From contig NZ_BBWH01000002.1 in NCBI RefSeq assembly GCF_001463705.1, positions 1 to 64,000 on the forward strand: a DNA stretch of 64,000 nucleotides. Reading direction: 5' to 3'. The position numbers and the translations under genes were made by a program. Origin of the DNA: Aureimonas sp. AU12. Its GTDB lineage: Bacteria > Pseudomonadota > Alphaproteobacteria > Rhizobiales > Rhizobiaceae. The notes under the pieces are model-generated. The model made no database searches and was not told the DNA's origin. It was given only the letters and a program-made list of their open reading frames with translations. Below are positions 27,452-35,650 of the stretch, in pieces; positions within the stretch are counted from its first letter, which is position 1; each line of letters starts with the position of its first letter.

Positions 27452-29119
27452 CTAGCGCCGGGTGCGCCCGTCGAACTGGCGAACCTCGCCGGCGCTTTCG
27501 CCACCGAAGAGAATGCGGCTCGGATTGCTCGACAGGTCGGTGACCGCACCCTCGATCCGCGACACGGCGCGCGTCGTCTCACGAATGAGGTTGCGCACCT
27601 CCTGCAGGCCTTGGCCCGTGAACCCTTGCAGGTTCGCCGAGATCGGGCCGACTGCGGCACGGATCGTTTCCGCGGTCTGCTGGATCGTCGCCAGCGTCTC
27701 GCGGGCCTGCGCCGTCAGGCCACGACCGTCCGGGCTGTTGACGAGGCCGTTGACCGAGGTGATCAGCGTCTGCACCTGCGCCGATGCGGTTCGAAGGTTG
27801 GCGCTCGTGTCTTCTGCGTTGGTGATGATCGCGTTGATGTCTTCGCGGCGATTGCCGATGTCGTTGGCGACGCCGCGAACCGAATCCGCCGCGCTGGCGA
27901 TGTTCGTGGTGGCCGACGAGACGTTGTTGACGGCGCGCGAGATGTCGTCTGCCCGGATGCCGGAGAGAATGTCGTCGACGCGAGCACGCGTTCCGTTGAG
28001 GCCGGTAAGTGCGGTGTCGAGGGTCGCAAGAACCGTATCGGCCCCCGAGACGACCGAGTCGAGCTTGCCGGACTGCGCATTGAGCGCATCGGTGAAGCCG
28101 GTGACATTGCCGATGACGGTGCGCACCTGATCCGGGTTGACCGCCGCCGTGATCTGCCGGACGTCGCCGAGCGTCGTGTCGAGACGGGCAGCCACGCTCG
28201 TCGCCGTCTCCGACAGCGGACCGAGACGGCCGAGGAAGGCCTGGATGCTCGGCGTGCTCGCGGTCACGGCGTCGCCGACCGAAGCGAAGCTGCGGGCCGT
28301 CGTCGTCACCTGCTCGATGGCTGCGACGATGTTGTCGGTCTGGCCACGCACCGACTGCGTCAACGCCGCGACGTTTTCGATCGACTGGTTGATCGCGGTG
28401 ACGTTGAGCGCCGAGACGAAGCGGCTGGCCTCGTCGAGGATCGGCGGCAGGCGTTCGGCCACGTTGTTGGCGCTCACGGAGAGACGACCGAGGCTGGCGA
28501 GGAAGTCGTCGATCTGGTCGGCATTCGCAGCCAAGCTGTCGGTGAAGGTGCGGACGTTGCCCGACGTCTGCGCGACGTTCTCGGCAGTGGTGCGCACCGA
28601 CGGGCCGATCGCCTGTACGATGCTCTCGAACTCGCCGAGAATGTTGTTGGCACGGTCCGCGATGTCACGGGCGGTCGCGAGAATGTCTGTCACGTCGGAC
28701 GGGTTGGCGCGGATCACCGGCGTCGCGCCCTGCTCCAGGGCCGACTGGATGATGTTGCGATCGTTCATGTTGCCGCCGGTCAGCCCGATGAAGCCGATGC
28801 CGGTCAGGCCCTGGAAGCCGATCGTCGCGGTGGTCGAGGTGGTGACCGGCGTCGTGCGGTCGATCTGCGTCGTCGCGATCACGACGCGCGGATTGTTCGG
28901 GTCGATCCTGAGATTCGTCACGGTGCCGACGTTCAGGCCGTTGAACAGCACCTGACTGCCCTGGCTGAGGCCGGAGACCGAGCCCTCGATGCGCACGATC
29001 AGCGCCGTGCGCGCGTCCTTGTCGGAGACATTGGCCGACCAGTAGACGAAGCCGAAGCTCATCGCGAGAACGACGAGCGTGAATACGCCGACGAGGACGT
29101 AGTTGGCTCTGGTTTCCAT
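27452..29119 (-). CDS. MlaD-family MCE protein with long helical tail
   Basis: This 555-residue protein has one N-terminal membrane anchor (about 7-29), a single MCE domain (about 38-120, GLSQGSQVLFNGLNVGTV), then about 400 residues rich in Ala, Thr, Val, Asn and Ser with heptad-like helix repeats. MCE proteins form hexamers that shuttle lipids across the periplasm; the long helical part could form a tube. E. coli MlaD is only about 180 residues. The ATG at 29119 overlaps the ATPase stop (TGATG); a GTG one codon earlier is less likely. Confidence 0.93.
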   Translation of the reverse strand: METRANYVLVGVFTLVVLAMSFGFVYWSANVSDKDARTALIVRIEGSVSGLSQGSQVLFNGLNVGTVTNLRIDPNNPRVVIATTQIDRTTPVTTSTTATIGFQGLTGIGFIGLTGGNMNDRNIIQSALEQGATPVIRANPSDVTDILATARDIADRANNILGEFESIVQAIGPSVRTTAENVAQTSGNVRTFTDSLAANADQIDDFLASLGRLSVSANNVAERLPPILDEASRFVSALNVTAINQSIENVAALTQSVRGQTDNIVAAIEQVTTTARSFASVGDAVTASTPSIQAFLGRLGPLSETATSVAARLDTTLGDVRQITAAVNPDQVRTVIGNVTGFTDALNAQSGKLDSVVSGADTVLATLDTALTGLNGTRARVDDILSGIRADDISRAVNNVSSATTNIASAADSVRGVANDIGNRREDINAIITNAEDTSANLRTASAQVQTLITSVNGLVNSPDGRGLTAQARETLATIQQTAETIRAAVGPISANLQGFTGQGLQEVRNLIRETTRAVSRIEGAVTDLSSNPSRILFGGESAGEVRQFDGRTRR

Positions 29120-29982
29120 CACTTTTCCTCGTCGTAGTATGAATTCTCTTCCCTCGGCACGACCGTACGGGCGCGTTTACCGTGGAAGTACGAGCGGACC
29201 CATGGGTCGTCGCTTTCGAGCATCGTCTCGAGCGGTCCTTCCACGAGGACCTTCTTCTGGCCGAGCACCGCGATGCGGTCGCAGGCCATGAACAGCGAGT
29301 CGAGATCGTGCGTCACCATGTAGACGGTGAGTCCGAGCGTGTCGCGGAGCGTCATGATCAGTTCGTCGAAGTCGGCGGCGCCGATCGGGTCGAGCCCGGA
29401 GGTCGGCTCGTCGAGAAAGACGATGTCGGGATCGAGCGACAGGGCGCGGGCGAGCGCGGCACGCTTGATCATGCCGCCCGACAGCTCGGACGGGAACTTC
29501 TCGGCGGCGTCGGGAGCCAGACCCACGAGGTCGATCTTCAGGCGCGCCAGCTCTTCCATCAGCCCCGGCGAGATGTCGAGATACTCGCGCATGGGAACCT
29601 GGATGTTCTCGAGCACGGTCAGCGAGGAGAACAGCGCGCCCTGCTGGAAGAGAACGCCCCAGCGCTGCTCCACCTTCAAACGCTCCGCGTCGTCGGCCTT
29701 CTCGTAGTCGGTCCCGAAGACCTCGATCGTGCCACCCTGCTTCTGGTTCAGCCCGAGAATGGTGCGCAGAAGCACCGACTTGCCGGTGCCCGATGCGCCG
29801 ACGAAGCCCAGGATCTCGCCTCGGCGCACGTCCATCGACAGGCCTTCGAGAATCGTCTTCGATCCGAAGCGGACGGTGACGTCGGTCGCGCGGATGATCA
29901 CGTCACCCGGCTTCTTGGCCGGCGGCGCGGCGGCGCGGGTATCAGTATCCGATGGCGGCATAAAAAATCGCAAAAATGCCAT
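29119..29982 (-). CDS. ABC transporter ATP-binding protein, MlaF-like
   Basis: This 287-residue ATPase of the Mla-type lipid transporter has Walker A GASGTGKSVLL near residue 57, the signature LSGGMIKRAALARAL near 163, Walker B DIVFLDEPTSGLDP near 185, and VTHDLDS. The GGMxKR signature is typical of MlaF/TTG2A. Its start overlaps the end of the permease gene by 41 bases; an internal ATG at 29961 is an alternative start. No clear ribosome-binding site marks either one, which suggests coupling to translation of the permease. Confidence 0.94.
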   Translation of the reverse strand: MAFLRFFMPPSDTDTRAAAPPAKKPGDVIIRATDVTVRFGSKTILEGLSMDVRRGEILGFVGASGTGKSVLLRTILGLNQKQGGTIEVFGTDYEKADDAERLKVEQRWGVLFQQGALFSSLTVLENIQVPMREYLDISPGLMEELARLKIDLVGLAPDAAEKFPSELSGGMIKRAALARALSLDPDIVFLDEPTSGLDPIGAADFDELIMTLRDTLGLTVYMVTHDLDSLFMACDRIAVLGQKKVLVEGPLETMLESDDPWVRSYFHGKRARTVVPREENSYYDEEK

Positions 29983-31126
29983 CCACGAGGATGACGAGGA
30001 AAATGGATTTGACCACCGAAGCGGTCACGTGCTGGCCGAGGCTCTCGGCGCTGCCGCCGACCTTCATGCCTTCGGACGCCGCGACGACGCCGATGATGAT
30101 CGCCATGAACGGGGCCTTGATGAGGCCGGCGAACACCGTGCCGACGTCGATGGCGCCGCGAAGCCGGGTCAGGAAGGCCTCCGGCGTGATGCCGGAATAC
30201 ATCCACGTGACCGTTATGGCGCCGAGGAGGCCGGTGATGTCGGCGATGAAAGCCAAGAGCGGCAGGACGATCGTCAGCGCCAGGAGACGCGGGAAGACGA
30301 GGACGCCGATCGGATTGAGACCGATCACCTGCAGCGCATCCACCTCCTCGCGCATCTTCATCGAGCCGATCTCGGCCGTGATCGCGCTGCCGGAACGGCC
30401 GGCGATCATGATGGCGGTCAGCAGCACGCCGATCTCACGGATTTGCAGGATGCCGACGAGATCGACGACGAAGATCTCGGCGCCGAAGTTGCGAAGCTGG
30501 AAGGCGCCCTGCTGGGCGATGATCGCGCCGATGAGGAAGCTCATGAGCGAGATGATCGGCACCGCGCGAACGCCCATCCGGTCCATCTGGCTGACGATGG
30601 CGGCGGGGCGAAGCTGGGTCTGCCCGGTCATCCGCCGTCCGGCACCGTAAAGCGCCGAGCCGACGATGTTCAGGCCGACCACGATCTCGCGCCCGACGGC
30701 CACGACGTTCTCGCCGATCGCGGCCACGAAGTCGGTCACGGCCGACGTCGTCTTTTTGGCCGGCGGCGAACGCTTGACGTCGATCGCCTTGCGCACGGCT
30801 TCGAACAGGGTCTGGTCGTTTTCGGCGCCGTCGAAGGAAACCTCGCCGCCCTTTTCGCCGAGGCTGCGGGCGAGGCGCTCGATCAGGTAGGCCCCGGACG
30901 TGTCCATGCGCCCGATGGCGCTGCAGTCGATGGTAACGGTCTTGCCGAGGTCCGCCTTGCGGGTTTCCTCCATCACGTCTTCGACGGAGCCGATCGTGCG
31001 CGCCAGCCAGTCCCCGCTGAAGCGCAACACGACGCCGCCCTTGGCCTTTTCGGCCTCGACGGCAGGCGCTGCCGATTCAGGCTCGCCTTTGCCGGACCGG
31101 TCGTCGGTTTTGGCGATATCCAGCAT
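29942..31126 (-). CDS. MlaE-family permease with N-terminal STAS domain
   Basis: This 394-residue inner-membrane protein combines an N-terminal STAS domain (about 30-115, with VTIDCSAIGRMDTSG) and an MlaE permease domain with its IREIGVLLTAIMIAGRSGSA signature. In E. coli the STAS part is the separate protein MlaB; fusion to the permease is common in alphaproteobacteria. The start at 31126 (MLDIAKTDD) was chosen because the further upstream in-frame part, up to 31225, reads into the promoter region; that longer form cannot be excluded. First gene of the operon. Confidence 0.92.
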   Translation of the reverse strand: MLDIAKTDDRSGKGEPESAAPAVEAEKAKGGVVLRFSGDWLARTIGSVEDVMEETRKADLGKTVTIDCSAIGRMDTSGAYLIERLARSLGEKGGEVSFDGAENDQTLFEAVRKAIDVKRSPPAKKTTSAVTDFVAAIGENVVAVGREIVVGLNIVGSALYGAGRRMTGQTQLRPAAIVSQMDRMGVRAVPIISLMSFLIGAIIAQQGAFQLRNFGAEIFVVDLVGILQIREIGVLLTAIMIAGRSGSAITAEIGSMKMREEVDALQVIGLNPIGVLVFPRLLALTIVLPLLAFIADITGLLGAITVTWMYSGITPEAFLTRLRGAIDVGTVFAGLIKAPFMAIIIGVVAASEGMKVGGSAESLGQHVTASVVKSIFLVILVDGIFAIFYAAIGY

Positions 31127-31280
31127 GCTGTCGAACACGATCCCTGTATGAGATAAGCCGAGCGACACAATGTTAGGCTCGCCCGATGCGACAACTCCCG
31201 TGGGAATCCATCTCGCACCAATCAATTAGCCGCCGACGCAGCCGCCGCAACGACAAGTTAACATCGTACGAAGGATAAAA

Positions 31281-32267
31281 ATGGTGCGTCGCATCTCGGT
31301 CACAGTGGAGCGTTTCCCGCTCGCCGCGCAATTCACGATCGCTCGCGGTTCGAAGACCGAGGCCGCGGTCGTCGTCTGCACCATCGCGCAGGACAATGCG
31401 ATCGGCCGCGGCGAATGCGTCCCCTATGCGCGTTATGGCGAGAGCATCGAAACAGTGACGGCTGCGATCGAGACGATTGCCGGCGAACTGGCCGAGTGGC
31501 TCGATCGCGGGGCGCTGCAGGCCCGCATGCCCGCAGGCGCGGCGCGCAATGCCGTCGACTGTGCACTCTGGGACCTCGAAGCCAAGCTTGCTGGAGTCAA
31601 CGTCGCCGAACTCTTGGCGCTGCCGCCGCTGCGCAGGGTCGAGACCGCCTACACGATCTCGCTCGACACGCCCGACGAGATGGCCGCCGCGACGCGACGA
31701 GCGGTCGGTCGGCGGGTGTTGAAGGTCAAGGTCGGTCGCGGCGCCGACGACGAGGCCCGGATGCGCGCGGTGCGGGCCGCCGCGCCCGATGCCCAGCTCG
31801 TGATCGATGCCAACGAGGGTTGGACGGCCGAGACCATCCGCGCCAACATGCTGGTGGCCGCCTCAATCGGTGCCTTCGTGGTCGAGCAGCCGCTGCCGGC
31901 CGGAGAGGACGCAATCCTCGCCGAGATACCGCATCCCGTGCCGATCTGCGCCGACGAGTCGGTGCATGGCAGCGACGGTCTCGGATCGCTCGTCGGCCGC
32001 TACGACTTCGTAAACCTGAAGCTCGACAAGACGGGCGGCCTCACCGAGGGACTGCGCTTCCTGACCGAAGCGCGGAGCCAGGGCTTCGGGGTGATGGTCG
32101 GATGCATGGTCGGCAGTTCGCTGGCGATGGCGCCGGCACTGCTGCTGGCCCAGGACGCCGAGATCGTCGATCTCGACGGACCGCTGCTGCTGAAGGCGGA
32201 TCGGCCGGACGGCCTCGTCTACGAGGGCTCGTTCGTCGCCCCGCCGACGTCGCGTCTCTGGGGCTGA
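31281..32267 (+). CDS. dgcA: dipeptide epimerase of the enolase superfamily
   Basis: This 328-residue enzyme has an N-terminal capping domain and a TIM barrel with LKVKVG (catalytic Lys pair, about 147-152), IDANEGW (metal Asp, near 177), metal-binding Glu in VVEQPL, and CADES, then the second catalytic Lys in LKLDKTGG. This is the pattern of L-Ala-D/L-Glu epimerases, which recycle murein peptides. The start is an ATG behind AAGGA. Its last 49 bases overlap the convergent MFS gene. The exact dipeptide preference is not readable. Confidence 0.9.
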   Translation: MVRRISVTVERFPLAAQFTIARGSKTEAAVVVCTIAQDNAIGRGECVPYARYGESIETVTAAIETIAGELAEWLDRGALQARMPAGAARNAVDCALWDLEAKLAGVNVAELLALPPLRRVETAYTISLDTPDEMAAATRRAVGRRVLKVKVGRGADDEARMRAVRAAAPDAQLVIDANEGWTAETIRANMLVAASIGAFVVEQPLPAGEDAILAEIPHPVPICADESVHGSDGLGSLVGRYDFVNLKLDKTGGLTEGLRFLTEARSQGFGVMVGCMVGSSLAMAPALLLAQDAEIVDLDGPLLLKADRPDGLVYEGSFVAPPTSRLWG

Positions 32268-33472
32268 GGCGCCAACAGCAGGATGGCGACGCCGACGGCG
32301 GCCATCGCCGCCATGGCGAGGAAGGATTGCGCGCCGAAGGCCGTGTAGAGAAACCCGCCGCCGAAGGTCGCGGAGGCCATCAGCGTCGTCTGAAGGGCAA
32401 AGGCGGTCCCCTGCGCGGCGCCGAGCCGGTGTTCGGCGACCGAGGACCCGATGAGGGTCTGCAGCGCGATATGCGTGCCGGCGAAGGTCAGCGCGTGCGT
32501 CAGCTGCAGCAGAGCGAAGCCCGCGACACCAAGATCTATGGTGAAGAGCACCCAGCGCAGAACGCAGGCGAGACCCGCTACGATGACGAAGCCGCGCACC
32601 CCGAGCCGCTGCATCGGCTTGGCGGCGAAGCGGAACAGCACGACTTCGGCGACGACCCCGATCGCCCAGAAGATGCCGATCTCGGCCGAGGAATAGCCGA
32701 GCTTCGACCATTGCAGCGAGCCGAAGCCGTTGAGCAGCGCATGGCTGGCCTGAACGAGGCCGATCGCAAGCAGCATCGGCAGCATGAGGCGCACGTCGGG
32801 CGCGGGCGCCAGTCTCCGCAACCGACGCTGGAACGAGGCCGTCGGCACCCACGGCTCGTTCGTCGGCGCCAGGGGGACCGGTGTCGCTTGGCGTGGCCGC
32901 CCGAGGCGCGGCACACCGAGCGTCACGACGGCGGCGATCGCGAACGCTGCGACGAGGATCGCGGGGAAGGCCTGCGGCCCGAGGCGCGCGATCGCGAAAC
33001 CGCCGGCAACGTTGGCCGCGATGAAGGCGAGCGATCCCCAGAGACGCGAACGGCCGTAGTCGATGCGAAGGCGCCGCACGCCCGCGAGCGCCACGGCATC
33101 GCTGAGCGGGATGACCGGCGACCAGACCGCAGCCAGCGTCAGCGTCGCCAGCAGGATCGCCAACCAGCCGTCCACCACGAGGAACAGGAGCGCCGCGCCG
33201 AGCGAGGCAAAGGTGACGGCAAGAAGCACGTCGGCGCGCTCGCGCGAGCGATCGGCCAGTTGCAGGACGAGCGGACAGGCGACGACCCGTAGCGCGATCT
33301 GCACGGCGAGGATGAAACCGATCGTGTCGCCGTCGAGCCCTTCGGCCGCCAACCAGACCGGAAAGAACGGGTTGAAGACGCCGAGCGTGAGGAAGGTGCC
33401 GACGAAGACCCATGACATGCGCCGTTCGAAGGCGCGTGTATCGCCTGCGAAGGGACGGAAGAAGGAGGCCAT
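32219..33472 (-). CDS. MFS transporter (MFS_1-like, HcaT-type)
   Basis: This 417-residue inner-membrane protein has about twelve hydrophobic segments. The opening, with GVFNPFFPVWLAAEG and ALRVVACPLVLQLADRS, matches the MFS_1-like group that includes the 3-phenylpropionate transporter HcaT. The substrate is unknown. The ATG at 33472 was chosen; in-frame codons upstream are not membrane-protein-like. Its 3' end overlaps dgcA by 49 bases on the opposite strand. Confidence 0.88.
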   Translation of the reverse strand: MASFFRPFAGDTRAFERRMSWVFVGTFLTLGVFNPFFPVWLAAEGLDGDTIGFILAVQIALRVVACPLVLQLADRSRERADVLLAVTFASLGAALLFLVVDGWLAILLATLTLAAVWSPVIPLSDAVALAGVRRLRIDYGRSRLWGSLAFIAANVAGGFAIARLGPQAFPAILVAAFAIAAVVTLGVPRLGRPRQATPVPLAPTNEPWVPTASFQRRLRRLAPAPDVRLMLPMLLAIGLVQASHALLNGFGSLQWSKLGYSSAEIGIFWAIGVVAEVVLFRFAAKPMQRLGVRGFVIVAGLACVLRWVLFTIDLGVAGFALLQLTHALTFAGTHIALQTLIGSSVAEHRLGAAQGTAFALQTTLMASATFGGGFLYTAFGAQSFLAMAAMAAVGVAILLLAPQPQRRDVGGATNEPS

Positions 33473-33562
33473 GGGGGAGACTCGCACCGGCAGCGGGAGG
33501 TCGCGCCGGCTGCCTAGCAAAGCCGTCCCGATGGCGCAAACGCGCGGAACATTGCCGCTGGG

Positions 33563-34597
33563 CTACTGCGCGGCGACGAGTTCGAAGCTCGCGGCAGGCC
33601 TTGCGGGACGCCTCGAGGCATCGAGGAAGACGTCGGCGCAGGCTTCCCAGGTGTAGTGCCGGGCGCGGCGCAGCGCGTCCTGCGGATCGAGACGCAGGGC
33701 CGCGAGGCAGGCTGCACGCAGATCGTCCGAGATGACGCCCGCCCCCGTTCCCGACAGGACATCGAGCGGTCCCGGCTCCGGAAAGGCGGCAACCGGAAGA
33801 CCGCAGGCCAGCGCCTCGATCAGCACGATGCCGAACGTGTCGGTCTTGGAGGGAAACACGAACACGTCGCCGCTGGAATAGTAGTGCGCCAGCGCCTCGC
33901 CGGTCTTGGCCCCGGCGAAGTGCACCTCGGGATAGCGCCGGATCATTTCCGCCAGTTGCGGCCCGTCGCCGACCACCAGCTTCGAGCCGGGCAGGTCGAG
34001 ATTGAGAAAGGCCTGGAGGTTCTTCTCGGGCGCGACGCGGGACACGGTGAGGAAGACGGGCCGCGGCAGGTCGAGCTGCAACGGTTCGGTGGGTCGGAAC
34101 AGCCGCCGATCCACGCCGCGCGTCCAGGTGACGAGATTGCGGAAGCCCCGGTCGGCGAGATCGCGGCGCATGGTCTCGGTCGGCACGAGGCAGGCGGTCG
34201 CCGGGGCATGGAACCGACGCAGCCAGGCATAGGTCAGGCGTTCGGGCACCGGCGCGCGCTGGCGCAGATACTCGGGAAAGCGCGTGTGGAAGCTCGTCGT
34301 GAACGGCCGGCCTTCGCGCAGGCACAGGCGGCGGACCTGAAGTCCGATCGGCCCTTCCGTCGCGATGTGGATCGCATCGGGATCGAAGTCGCGGACGATG
34401 CCGCCGACAGTGGACAGGCCGACCAGCGCCAGACGGATCTGCGGATAGCTTGGGCACGGCACGGTTCGGAAGGCGTCGGGCGAGACGACGAGCACCTCGG
34501 CGCCGCGCTCGCGAAGCTGGTCGACGAGGCTCGACAGGGTGCGCACGACCCCGTTCACCTGCGGCATCCAGGCGTCGGTGGCGATGAGGATGCGCAT
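33563..34597 (-). CDS. glycosyltransferase family 4, Agt-like diacylglycerol glycosyltransferase
   Basis: This 344-residue GT-B enzyme starts MRILIATDAWMPQVNGV and carries the GT4 E-x7-E pattern in KTDTFGIVLIEALACGLPV near its C terminus, with FTTSFHTRFPEYL in the middle. It overlaps the plcP stop (TGATG). In Sinorhizobium the same gene pair, plcP-agt, makes glycolipids from diacylglycerol under phosphate limitation, so transfer of a sugar to diacylglycerol is inferred. Confidence 0.88.
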   Translation of the reverse strand: MRILIATDAWMPQVNGVVRTLSSLVDQLRERGAEVLVVSPDAFRTVPCPSYPQIRLALVGLSTVGGIVRDFDPDAIHIATEGPIGLQVRRLCLREGRPFTTSFHTRFPEYLRQRAPVPERLTYAWLRRFHAPATACLVPTETMRRDLADRGFRNLVTWTRGVDRRLFRPTEPLQLDLPRPVFLTVSRVAPEKNLQAFLNLDLPGSKLVVGDGPQLAEMIRRYPEVHFAGAKTGEALAHYYSSGDVFVFPSKTDTFGIVLIEALACGLPVAAFPEPGPLDVLSGTGAGVISDDLRAACLAALRLDPQDALRRARHYTWEACADVFLDASRRPARPAASFELVAAQ

Positions 34598-35427
34598 CAG
34601 GCGGCCTCCGCCGCGGCGACGGGCTCGGACGCGACGACCAGCTTCGGCGCCGCGTCGTTCAGCGGCTCGCTCGACGTGGCGCGGGTCCAGCGCAGCAGCT
34701 CGAGCGTGCCGTCGTGACGCTCGGCGATGGCCGAGCAGCTTTCCACCCAGTCGCCGGTGTTGACGTAAAGAAGCCCGGCGCGTTCGGCGATCTCGGCGTG
34801 GTGGATATGCCCGCAGATGACGCCGTCGCATTCGTGCCGCGCGGCCTCGCCGGCGAGCGCCTCCTCGAAGGCGCCGATGAAGCTCACGGCGTTCTTCACC
34901 TTCAGCTTGGCCCAGGACGAGAAGGACCAGTAGCCGAAGCCGAAGCGGCGACGGATGGCGTTGAACACGAGGTTGATGGCGATAGCCGCGTCGTAGGCCC
35001 AGTCGCCGAGATAGGCGATGAGCCGGGCGTTGCGCACCACGACGTCGAACTCGTCGCCATGCATCACGAGGAAGCGCCGTCCATCCGCGGTCTCGTGGAT
35101 GTCGGTGAGCTTGACCTCGATGCCGCCGAAATGGCGGCCGGTGAAGTCGCGAAGGAACTCGTCGTGATTGCCGGGAATGTAGATGATCTCGGTGCCCCTG
35201 CGGGCCTTGCGCAGGAGCTTCTGCACCACGTCGTTGTGCGATTGCGGCCAGTGCCACGAGCGCTTGAGGCGCCAGCCGTCGACGATGTCGCCGACGAGAT
35301 AGATCTTTTCGGCGTCGTGGACGCGCAGGAAGTCGATGAGGAGTTCCGCCTGCGCCGCCTTCGATCCCAAGTGGATATCGGAGAGGAAGAGCGTGCGGAA
35401 ATGCCGGGTCGTGTTCAGCTGGTACAT
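34597..35427 (-). CDS. plcP: PlcP-type metallophosphoesterase (phosphatidylcholine phospholipase C)
   Basis: This 276-residue calcineurin-like phosphoesterase has the metal motifs LSDIHLG (about 14), GDIVDGW (about 45), GNHDEF (about 86) and GHIHH (about 215). It closely follows rhizobial PlcP, an intracellular phospholipase C that turns phosphatidylcholine into diacylglycerol during phosphate starvation; it is often mis-annotated as an LpxH-like UDP-diacylglucosamine hydrolase. The ATG at 35427 follows GGGGAAGG. Upstream, at 35499-35505 on the gene strand, CTGTCGT resembles one half of a Pho box, but no second half is present, so Pho control is only a suggestion. Confidence 0.9.
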   Translation of the reverse strand: MYQLNTTRHFRTLFLSDIHLGSKAAQAELLIDFLRVHDAEKIYLVGDIVDGWRLKRSWHWPQSHNDVVQKLLRKARRGTEIIYIPGNHDEFLRDFTGRHFGGIEVKLTDIHETADGRRFLVMHGDEFDVVVRNARLIAYLGDWAYDAAIAINLVFNAIRRRFGFGYWSFSSWAKLKVKNAVSFIGAFEEALAGEAARHECDGVICGHIHHAEIAERAGLLYVNTGDWVESCSAIAERHDGTLELLRWTRATSSEPLNDAAPKLVVASEPVAAAEAA

Positions 35428-35650
35428 GCTCGCCTTCCCCGCCGATCCATTGCCGTGTGGCACCGGAGGAAATGCCCGAGTCTCATTGCACGCAGATGAC
35501 GACAGGGCGCCTTACGGTCGCGGCAACGCCCGCCGCTCGGGAATTGCCCTCCGCTCGCCTTCGGCCTAGAGACCGAGGGATGAATGCGGGCGCGAGCCGC
35601 GGGCCGACGCCCGCGTACCCGCGAGCCACGACGAACCAGATGGAGAGACC

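Noticed and set aside
31863-34457. An 864-codon open frame on the minus strand across dgcA, the MFS and the glycosyltransferase genes
   Set aside because: It is a shadow frame of high-GC DNA: Arg/Pro/Ala-rich with no family signature, and it overlaps three well-supported genes.
34597-35427. UDP-2,3-diacylglucosamine hydrolase (LpxH)
   Set aside because: Motifs are shared by the wider phosphoesterase family; the sequence and the linked glycosyltransferase fit PlcP better.
35491-35505. Full Pho box before plcP
   Set aside because: Only one half (CTGTCGT) resembles the consensus; the second half-site position does not match.
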